Assembly (NCBI RefSeq): GCF_018446385.1
Contig: NC_055987.1
Coordinates: 10,687,705 to 10,751,704 of the forward strand
DNA length: 64,000 nt
Source: Zingiber officinale
Taxonomy: Eukaryota; Streptophyta; Magnoliopsida; Zingiberales; Zingiberaceae
Reading direction: 5' to 3'
This document shows positions 1 through 9,404 of this stretch, in pieces. How positions within the stretch are numbered: the stretch's first letter is position 1; every line of letters begins with the position of its first letter. Both the position numbers and the translations under genes were made by a program. The notes under the pieces were generated by a model, which made no database searches, was not told the origin of the DNA, and saw only the letters and a list, made by a program, of their open reading frames with translations.

Positions 1-701
1 ATGATAATAATTTATATATATATATATATATTTATTTATTTATTTCCACATAATTTCTGAGTAATTTGTATTTCTCATTCTCTGCGTATCATTACTTAAA
101 ATAACAAATATTTTTTTTTTTTAGAAATCTGAAAGTTACGTGCTTGATAAATTTCACAACTTCAAGGTTCTTTTGATCAATCACTGTTTTTTATATTATT
201 TTTTAATGCTAAGTGAGAAGCTGGGATTTGTGTTCCAGCTGCAGCGTGGTGGGACAAATTCAAGCGTGATGGGACAAATCAACAGCGCACGCGGTCCCAG
301 CTAAAGGATCACCAGGCTTACCAACAGCGTCCTCTGCTGATCTAATCCAAGATGCCTTGTAATTCTCGCTCTGCAATTCCTTCGGCGGAGCGACAACACG
401 CGCATACTCCCCACCCGTAACCCCGGCCTATCGCTGTTACAAGTCCAAGTCGACCGCTCACGTACGTTGCCATCACCTATACGAGGAATTTTGCTCTCTT
501 TCCCTTAACTGCCCCCGTTTCTTCTCGAACCTTCCAAGCCCCACTTCCATGCCTGCCGGAGACGGAGGGGTGATCCTCTGCCACGTGTAAGCAAGCTGGC
601 CGCTACCGCCGCCGCGTGGGCTCCTAAGACCTTTCTCGCCACTCGTGGCCAGGAACGCTCCGCCGGATCCGACGTGGCTCTCCCGTTATGCACGAATTGA
701 T
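1..701. other. Intergenic, upstream of the RCC1 gene
   Basis: The first 240 bases are AT-rich with TA and T runs, and the rest is of mixed composition. No open frame here has plant protein character. The GC-richer 3' part (about 300-700) probably holds the promoter of the gene that starts at 902, but I could not pick out a convincing TATA box. Confidence 0.5.
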
Positions 702-901
702 TCGGCGTAGTATTAGGGCTCCGCTAGCCCCCCCTTTCATTTCATTAGTGGAAGTTGCTCCGAGTCTACTTCTGCTTTTGTGAGCGGAGCTCGAGGTCGA
801 CGTCAGGCGATCGAGAGGTGAAGAGGAAGCTGAGAAGAGGAAGTGGGGAGATCGATTTGGTGGCGCGGATTGGCGGGTTGGGACTTAAAGGGAAGAGGGG
901 G

Positions 902-3900
902 ATGAATGGTGGTGAGGAAGGGAGAGGAGGAGGAAGAGGAGGGGAGGAGGAGATGGAGGAAGACGGGAGGGAGGCGATGGTGGTGGAGGTGAAGGAGGAG
1001 GAGAGGGCGAGTGAGAAGACGGTGCTGATGTGGGGTTATCTCCCAGGTGCGTCGCCTCAGAGATCGCCGCTGCTTCAACCGGTGGCCGTCCGAATGCCGG
1101 ACTCGCAAGCCGGAGACTGCTGGAAAGACGTCAGCGGCGGTGGATGCGGTTTCGCCTTGGTCATCTCAGGTATTGACACTTGTTCTACTTCTTTTTTTTT
1201 TCCTTTCTCTTCTGTCTCTTTTGGCACCTTCAGTGCCTTTCGTCTCTCCTATTAAAAAAGAGCGCTTTTGATTATGTGCTCTGGTTCGTTTTCTTTTCTT
1301 CAGCTTTGTCATTCATCTTGTTGGTCTCTTTCTTCAATCTAGTCCGACGTTGAGTGTGTTGAAGTGATTATGTAGTTTTTCTCGCAGTTTTTTTTCCTAT
1401 TCATTAAAAAAAAGAGTATCAGTTGTGTCTATAGCGTTACAAATAGCTTGTTTTTTGTGTGGTTAATATTGGATCTAATTTCTGGTGGCTGGAATTAAAA
1501 CTTCTAAAATACTGAGCGTAATTGAATTGTCAATGAAGGGCATTTTTTCAAGCTAAACAAAAGGCACAAATTAAGTCGTAGCATGTGAATGGCTAAGCAT
1601 GATAATGCCATAGTTAAATAATCAGTTCTCGTGAACCTTGATTTGTTCTGTTTCCTAGATTATGCATAGACATTTTTGTCGGAAGCAGATCCTGTTACAT
1701 ACTTGTAGTCTGACGAGGTAATATTTCTTAGGCATGTTATCTTTTCAGACGTCACTACTAGAGTTGAATGTTTACTGATTATTGACTCGAACAATGCTTG
1801 CTTCTTTTTTGCATCAGAGTTTGGCAAGCTTTTTACATGGGGTTCGACTGATGATATGGGGCAAAGTTATGTTACATCAGGAAAGCATGAGGTATTTAAT
1901 GTTATTTGAATGCTTTGAACCGCCATTCTCTCAGTTTTCTCTCTCTCATGAGGTATTTGTGTTATTTGAATGCTTTGAACCGCCATTCTCTCAGTTCTCT
2001 CTCTCTCTCTCATTTTCTGTGGTCACCTCGGGGCTAATTGGGTTTATCATTTTTTTTTCTCTCGCTCATTTTCTGTTTTTTTTTTGTTTCAAGTTGACCT
2101 TTTGGATGGATGATCCTCATATGTTTGGCTTTCATTAGGAGACTCCTGAAGTATTTGACCTCCCAACTGAGGTGCCCATAGTCAAGGCAGCTGCTGGATG
2201 GGCTCATTGCGTAGCAGTCACAGGTGCTATGGTTGTCTGAAGTTTATAAATAAATCCTAGCGCATCTATTATTAGATTACGTCACCATAAGAAAAAGAAG
2301 AAAATAAAAATAAAAATATTATCTTAAACAATTTATACATAGTTGATGGGTAATCTAATGAATGTAACTACAATTGAGCTTTTGGAAACTCAAATTTCTC
2401 CTTCTTAGGCCAGCTCAAGGAGATGTCTATACTTGGGGATGGAAAGAGTGTGTCCCAACTGGGAGGATTATGAGAGACCAATCATTTCCTGGAGGGACAT
2501 CAGAAAAGGAGGAAAAACATGGTGGATTCCTGAGCGATCAAGGTGATAATTTGGATGTCGTGCCTATTATGATTCTAGTACATAATGATCCTCTTTAATT
2601 TAATACTCTTTAAAATTCTGTTTCTGGTTTGCTCATAACAGCAAGCCCTAGGTCCCAGGGGTCAAGAACTAGTGGATCTGGTTTTGATAGTAGGGTTGGT
2701 GATGAGAATACTAAGAGAAGAAGAATAAATTCAGTTAAAGTAGGACCAGAAAGTTCATCATCAGGGGATGAAGCTCTTTCAGCGCCTCCATGTCTTGTAA
2801 TTCTCAATGTGGGAGTACATATCTCAATTGTTGCTACTGGTGGACGGCATACACTAGCATTATCAGGTACATCCATTTGCTTGCTTGATACATATAGGTA
2901 CCCATTTATTCTATGCAATAAATTATCTGCTGGTTTCTTTGCTTTTATATTACTACTTAGTATGCTTCAAGATTATAGGAGTAATTGATGCTAATGCATT
3001 ATGGCTTCAAAGTTCAGATGCGGGTCAAGTGTGGGGATGGGGATATGGAGGAGAAGGACAACTTGGTTTGGGTAGTCGTATACGAAATGTGTCTTCTCCT
3101 CATCCTGTACCTTGTTTAGAATCAACTTCTTTCAGTAAAGAACGATCATCCATTGCTATGAAGGGGAATCAAGATGGCCAGTCTTATAAAATCATAGGGA
3201 GCTCTGTCACGACCATTGCTTGTGGTGGTCGACACAGTGCTGCAGTTACAGGTCTGTAACTATTTCATATTTCTCTGTGCCTCAGTTTTGTTGTCAACTG
3301 CATTTTTGTTTATTTTTTAATTGTTGTCTTTCAATTTAGTTAAAGTAATATATCTAATTAAAAGAAATTAATTGATTTAGAAATAGTCTTTATTTAAAAC
3401 ATATGGAGACAAAATTTATGTATAATACAATTTAATGTTCTAATACTTACCTCTATGTTTTAGCGCGACGTTAATTAACTGATTTATATTTCATTCCAAA
3501 CTTGTATTGTGTACTTGCAGATACAGGAGTGTTACTTACTTTTGGCTGGGGGCTTTATGGCCAGGTCAGAAACACTTTTAACAATTCATACTCCAATTAT
3601 GATCATCATTTTAATATTATCTTCCTTGTCATCTATGTGCCTGTATTTGAAACATCTCTAAGTAAAGAGAAAATGAGGAGGTAAGCATGTGTTATATTTG
3701 CAAACTTAGGTTTATTGAAGGTTTAAGGTGTGACTGAAATTATTTTATAATACTGAAAGCTGAACATTGTACTTGGTTTAGATGATAAAGAAAACAGAGA
3801 AATTGCTCTAAACCTGTTTCTACCATCCCTTTTACTTGTCAGAGTGCCTTCATTCTTGAATGGGAATTTGAGGGCTAAAGTTAGAGAAGCCCTTAATAGA

Positions 3901-5991
3901 TGAACAAACATTAATAGTTATAGATTATAATATTTTCCGGCAATCATCAAAATTATCAAATTGGTTTTAACTTTGGGATAGCTACCAGAGAAATTTGAAA
4001 TGATGCATGACTGTAATCCACGTCAACACTATTTCTATTGTTTTCTTGTTTTTATGCCTAACTACATAATCCTCAAACTTCAAACAATCTTGATGCTGGA
4101 GTTAATTATGTGGTTCATTCTTCTAATATGTCTTGACAAATTTAGATGGAATGGCTAGTTTAACATCAATCCTTGGATACTTCTGGTTCACCGTGTCCGT
4201 GCATGCGAATGTGGTCATGTTGAGATAGGCAACCAGATGTTAGGAAGATAGCAAATGCCTTGTCATACTTGTTAGGAGCTTGAGCATTCTTAGCATGCAT
4301 TTCTTGCAACACAATGTTGATACTCTTCAGCTGATATAATTGCGTGATCAAACTTTATGGCTATACATAATTAGTTTTGCGCTTCCATTTAATATTGAAT
4401 CTTTTAGAGTTAATATCACTTTCCTCTAGTTTATATGCCACTGGAGAGCATATCAAACTAAGTATGTGAATGGCACATCATAATTTCTTGTTTTGTACTT
4501 ATTCATCGTCTCAGATTAAGTTTGAGAACCATATGCTCTCATTCATCAGAGCATGTTTAATGTGTGAGTAACATACTTTTTATTTTCTGATAATTGAGTA
4601 GAGAAACTAGTAATGATTGGTTTGGAATGTGGTCGTTCTTTTATTCATGTACCTTGCTCTTTAATCAATCTGGATATTTCCCTTCGCTGTCAATATCATT
4701 CACTTCCAAATGTTAAATGTTTTTTAGGATGATGGCATAAAAATATGTTTCTTTAAAAAAAATAGTGTGGATTGTAGAAAAAGACAAACATATTTTACTA
4801 TTGAAGATGATGTCCATTTTAACATGGGAGTTTGCCTTATTTCTACGTTTTTATCTGAAATACTAACTTATCTTTTCTTTCCCTTATTTTATTTTTGTTC
4901 AGTGTGGACAAGGAAGTACGGAGGATGAACTGAATCCAACTTGTGTTTCATCTCTTCTGGGTGTCGAAATTCAAGGAATTGCTGCTGGCTTGTGGCACAC
5001 TGTGTGCACATCTATTGATGGTGCCGTATACACCTTTGGGGGAAATCAGTTTGGGCAGTTAGGAACTGGTTCTGATCTAGCAGAGGTGATTATTTTCATT
5101 GCCACGAAATCTTAAATTACTTGGACATTCTTTGCGAAATGATGGAGTTGTTACATTTCAAGACTGCACAGAATACTTTCTAGGAAGTAGAAGAAAACTT
5201 AAATCATTTGTGAAACTTTGCCTGCATGCTATTTTATGTTTCAATCAAAGCGGCATCAATCTGGTAGTATGTATCAAGATGTTACTGCATAGGTGCAACT
5301 TCCAGTGACTTGACAGTTACCCCTTCGGCATACTTGTGGTTGCAGACTCTTCCAAAACTATTGGATCATCCATGCCTAGAAAACAAGAATGCTAAAGTAG
5401 TCTCTTGCGGAGCACGCCATAGCGCCATGATGACAGGTAAAATATTCTGAATTCATCCAATTATGCAAGTTCAGTTTTAGTTGCCAAACTCTATCCAGAA
5501 GGTGTATTTTCACTTTGCAGTGAGCTGCCTGGTAGTCTATTTTCAATGTGTACTGTTAGCTGGCTTAAATATGGTTGAAGAGCCCGTTCTATTTCTTATA
5601 TTGTCCAAAAAATGAAATTGCATTCTTGTTTTTCTTAACGTATAGGCCACTTTTTAGATATAGTTTCACCCATTTCTGAAACAAAAATATTTATATGTAC
5701 CTGGAACATGACTACATATTTGTATTGCAGAGGATGAGCAGGTTTTTTGCTGGGGATGGAACAAATATGGCCAGGTATCATTGTCTACTAAAAAAAAATC
5801 TTATTGTCCTCGAACTTTAGCTTTTTCATTTCAGCTAATATATATATATTTTTTAAATCTTTGCTCAGCTCGGTTTAGGGGATGCGATTGACCGAAACAC
5901 CCCAGCATTGGTTCCACTCGGAAGCCACAGGCCAAAAAACGTTTCTTGTGGGTGGTGGCATACCTTGGTTTTTGCCGAGTCTCCTACATGA
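902..5991 (+). CDS. RCC1-repeat (UVR8-like) propeller protein, 11 exons
   Basis: Exons inferred from GT-AG junctions: 902-1169, 1818-1891, 2139-2223, 2414-2542, 2642-2866, 3018-3251, 3521-3564, 4903-5085, 5346-5436, 5731-5774, 5869-5991. They join in one frame to 499 residues ending at TGA. RCC1-blade signatures recur along the product: WGSTDDMGQ, GWAHCVAVT, YTWGWKE, GGRHTLALS, VWGWGYGGEGQLGLG, GGRHSAAVT, LWHTVCTS, GARHSAMMT, CWGWNKYGQLGLGD and GWWHTLVFAE, as expected for a seven-bladed propeller. An inserted Ser-rich loop near residue 210 holds a basic KRRR run that could be a nuclear signal. The GWRHT pentapeptides that mark the UV-B receptor UVR8 are absent, so it is more likely another member of the plant RCC1 family, some of which act in nuclear or hormone signalling. 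The start is the ATG before a Gly/Glu-rich N-terminus. Exon 4 needs the acceptor at 2412-2413 to stay in frame. Family call is firm; role unknown. Confidence 0.9.
1890..2010 (+). repeat. Tandem duplication of about 61 bp at an intron 5' end
   Basis: The sequence beginning at the exon 2 donor (CATGAG/GTATTT, GT at 1892) is repeated 61 bases downstream with the same context (second GT at 1953). Both copies contain TTATTTGAATGCTTTGAACC and a CT-rich tail. The copies are nearly identical, so the event looks recent. Confidence 0.85.
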
Positions 5992-6084
5992 TGCTTGTTA
6001 TTAAGACGTCGACATGTCTATTATCATTCACAATTTTGTTAGAATCAGTAGGTTTTCAACTATATGCATATGTATATATAGAGC

Positions 6085-6175
6085 AGTGTTATGCTGCACC
6101 TAGCGTGCGCGATTGAGAGGCTTCCCGCGTGGGCAGGTGCGCTCAGTGCGTGCATGGGATGTGCAATATAACATT
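6085..6175. mobile_element. Possible short MITE (about 91 bp)
   Basis: The left end AGTGTTATGCTGCAC is matched in inverted orientation by the right end, whose reverse complement is AATGTTATATTGCAC. The interior is GC-rich. It lies just after the RCC1 stop, probably in its 3' UTR or flank. No clear target duplication was found, so family is unassigned. Confidence 0.45.
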
Positions 6176-6251
6176 TCTATGTATATATATACTGGTGAAA
6201 TAGGCATAAGCTTTTGCATGTGAATCATTCTTTGTATGATTCCGGCGACAA

Positions 6252-6561
6252 GGATCCTCAGGTCCATTTTTTATGGACCAGGGGATGATCCACAATATAA
6301 TTGTGGCTGCGATTTGGATGTAGTTGGTTACGATCCTTTCTTGGATTCACCTTCTCATCTTGGTTATGGTTTAGATCAGTGGGTAGATGACCAGACTCTC
6401 ATGTGCCGAGCGGGGTGGCTTTCTGTCTTCCATCCCAATCCAAACTATAATTGGATGGGAAGGTGAGTCCAGAGAGGAATCACAATCAATCATGGCTACA
6501 ATCCAACTGCAATTATATTATGGATCATTCTCTGATCCACAAAAAATAGACAAAAGGATCC
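6252..6561. mobile_element. Fold-back MITE, same family as the 45.7-46.1 kb pair
   Basis: Long terminal inverted repeats of about 70 bp begin with GGATCC. The left arm contains GGACCAGGGGATGATCCA and CAATATAATTG; the right arm carries the inverted counterparts, ending in GGATCC at 6556-6561. The left arm shares its GGACCAGGGGATGATCCA block with the two MULE-type MITEs near 46 kb. A further inverted pair lies inside the element (around 6350-6470). No target duplication is obvious, so this copy appears older. Confidence 0.7.
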
Positions 6562-8112
6562 GATCTCAATTCTGACAGCCACAATGTCACTCTTGTACAT
6601 TACTAATACAGGTTAGTGATCACGCCATTCTGGCCTTCAAGACATGAAAATGATGTTAACATTTATGAGCAGGAAAACCAGCCTAGTTTCATTCTAAAAG
6701 CAAGCCCTCATCTGAAGGTTAAAGGTGATCTTGTGCATTGCTCATCACTCATTGAGATTATTAGTTATAATTTTTATTATTACTAAGCTTATCGTGAATG
6801 TGCTTGGTTCTTAAAGTTCTTGGAACCTTTTTCTACTTGTTAATTTGATACGGTCATAGGGAAGAATCATTATATGCAATATTACTCTACCTTTTTAAAA
6901 TAGTTGTTTTCAGAATTCGTTCATGATTTTTTATCATAAAATAATAATTTTAATATTAAGCCACGGCCCTTTTTTAATTTTTTTTCCAGATATATATAAA
7001 TAAATAGATTTGTTTTTAAATGGAAGGGAGTGAAACATGGCAATAATGTGGCCTTAGTGGAGCGTATGGTCAACGGTTCGAGAAGCATTTAGCGTGAAGG
7101 ATTCTCTTCATCTAGACATACGAGTGACACCGTTGACCTTTTAACATATGCTTAGCTTTGGCTCGTGTCTTCCTTCAGAATTAAGATGGAAATATTCAAA
7201 ATCTTTAAATAGCTCATGAATAAGTTTAGCTAAATTATAAGGAAAAAGAAAAACTTTATCTATTTTGTTAGAATACTTAAAAGAAATTTACAATTCACAA
7301 ATCTGTTGCTTGTATAATATCATAAGAAAGAAAAAGTTAAAACCAACCAAGTGATGAAAACATATTCCTCATTCATAAATTCGTACATTTTCTTTTCCTT
7401 GGAATTACCCAAACTAGTTGCAGAGCTTGAGCGTTCAACTTGTGATTAAACAAAATCAAAAAAAAATTGTTAATTCTATCCAATAAGTCAAAAGAAAGCG
7501 ATGATTTCTTATGAACTATAATTTTAAAAAAAATGGTGATAACTTTAAGGAGAGCTTGAGATTGAAGCAAAGCTAATGGGCAATTATGCCTGACAGTACA
7601 TTTTTATGCCCAACCATATCTTTTGCTGTATGATTTGACCGATTTGATTTGATCTGATCGATTTGGTATTATTGACATTTATTTTTGGCTAACTACACCT
7701 ATAAATTTAATTTACTTACCATAAAACTAAACTAATATTAGTAAACTTACAATTTTGGTAGTACAAAGTTATCACTTCTCTATGGTCGGCTAAAATTAAG
7801 TAAAAAGGTCTAAAAAAATATCTATTCTTTCCCTTCCAATTTAAACAACATTTATTTTTCCAACTAATAATCGACTTACTTGTGGTTTACGGAATAGCAT
7901 CTAAATTTATTTTAAGCAATTAAAAATACGGTAAATTGCCATTCACAAATTCTTTTTTTATTAAATTATTATTTTATTATTTATTATTACGTGGCGAGGA
8001 GTGGCCGCATAATTGTTCCTTCTGCAGCCCGCAAAATCCGAGCCTTTTTCTTTCACATCGTCCCTTCTCTATTTCACTGAGGCCACTCATCGAGCACTTT
8101 GAGTGCGGCGCT
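6562..8112. other. Intergenic, AT-rich
   Basis: No supportable gene. Mostly AT-rich spacer; a mixed-composition block near 7020-7150 is not recognised. The last 150 bases, which are pyrimidine-rich, are presumably the promoter and 5' UTR of the gene starting at 8113. Confidence 0.45.
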
Positions 8113-9182
8113 ATGGCCCAAGACCTCTTCCTTCCCTCCTTGTCCCATTTCCTCCGCCGCCACCTCTTTCTCGTTTCCGGCGAGGAACCCTGCGACCCCC
8201 ACCCGCGGCAGGAGGACGAGCATCGCTTGGCGGTGCTCACGCGGCGCATGGCTCGCCACCTCCTCCTGGACGACGCCGAGGTCGACCAGGAGATGCCGGA
8301 GAAGGCCGAGGTAAGAAATCGCGAGCTCGTCGGCGATTATTTCGGGATTGATTTGGTTCTTGTTTCTGGAGTTCATTTTTTTTTTCTTTCCCAACGGGCC
8401 GATCCTTCGACTACGATGATTTGTTAGGGTTACCTGGAACGCGGGATTCTCGGTTCGACGAAGGAGGCTTCTTCGGCGTTACACGATCTCAAATGCTTTT
8501 TCGATCCGGCTTCGGCACGCCAGCAACTGCAAGCGGCTAATGTCAGTCTCAGTTCGGACGATCTTTGCTTGTTCTCGCCGTTCTTGTCTGTGACGCGTTT
8601 ACTCTTCTGCCAGTTTCAGCACCTGAAGCGACTCCAATCGATGAATCAGAACTCCAATTCGAGGCAGAGCAAAAACAGAGGTTGCGGACGTGGAAATGGC
8701 TGCCCCTTAGATCTGCCGCCTTCCGCGTGGCCGCCTCTGCTAAAGCCACCTCCGCCACTGCCGCATCACCGGCGGGCGATGCTCCTCGGCACCTCCCGCA
8801 AGGAGTCCGTTGGCACCGGCGTTTTCCTCCCCCGAGTCGCCGCCGCCAAATTCGTGCCAAGGAAGAAGTCCAGTGAGTTCGCCGCCACCCTTCTAGTTAC
8901 CATTCACCTTAAACATTCTCGCTGCCTCTTGAAACTCACAGCTTCTTCCACGGATGTAGTTCATTACAAAAAGCGTCAAGCTTCAACTCTGAATCTGAGC
9001 TTAAACGGTAACAATTCCACCGATAAAAAATTGTGTTAATTTCAACGTTTTATCGATCCTCTTTATAAACAGGAAATTTCCCCTTTTTTTGTTCTTTCTT
9101 TCTCCCCACAGCAGCAGCAGCAGCAGCAGATGCGCCAGTCGCAGCGCAGGAGACTGAACTTCCCAAAGAGTGGACGTACTGA
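8113..9182 (+). CDS. Uncharacterised plant protein, GTGVFLPR / LPKEWTY type
   Basis: Four exons join in one frame to 213 residues: 8113-8310, 8428-8541, 8614-8872, 9112-9182. The N-terminus is MAQDLFLPSLSHFLRRH, followed by an acidic stretch with GEEPCDPHPRQEDEHR and a short helical region ending in a DLKCFFDP motif. Exon 3 encodes a Pro-rich segment (PPSAWPPLLKPPPPLPHHRR) and then the motif GTGVFLPR. Exon 4 begins with a run of Ala codons made by a CAG repeat and ends in LPKEWTY-stop. I recognise the GTGVFLPR motif and the LPxEW-Y end as recurring in unnamed land-plant proteins, but know no function. There are no membrane segments or signal peptide. The start is the first ATG of the open frame, inside a GC-rich exon. 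The frame across four exons makes the model strong; the role is open. Confidence 0.75.
9110..9129 (+). other. Tandem NAG acceptors formed by a CAG microsatellite
   Basis: The intron 3 acceptor (AG at 9110-9111) runs straight into six CAG units. Each following AG is a potential acceptor three bases further on, so alternative use would only change the number of Ala residues and never the frame. Confidence 0.6.
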
Positions 9183-9404
9183 CTTCGTCTCTCTTCAGAC
9201 AATAGCAGTTCAAGCAGTGCAGCTGTTCTAAATTTTGCGGAAAGAAAAGATATTATTTGTTTATGCTTTTCCCTTTCTTTTTCTTTTTAATGTTCAGTTG
9301 ATGTAAATCGCCATATCGCCGGAGAGTGTTCTGTCGGCTAGCGACGGTGGTGCGGGTAAAAAAGGTTCATGAACTCCAATAATAAAATTTTATATTTATC
9401 CACT
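9183..9404. other. 3' flank of the GTGVFLPR gene
   Basis: T-rich sequence after the stop codon, probably 3' UTR and downstream flank. Nothing else seen. Confidence 0.4.
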
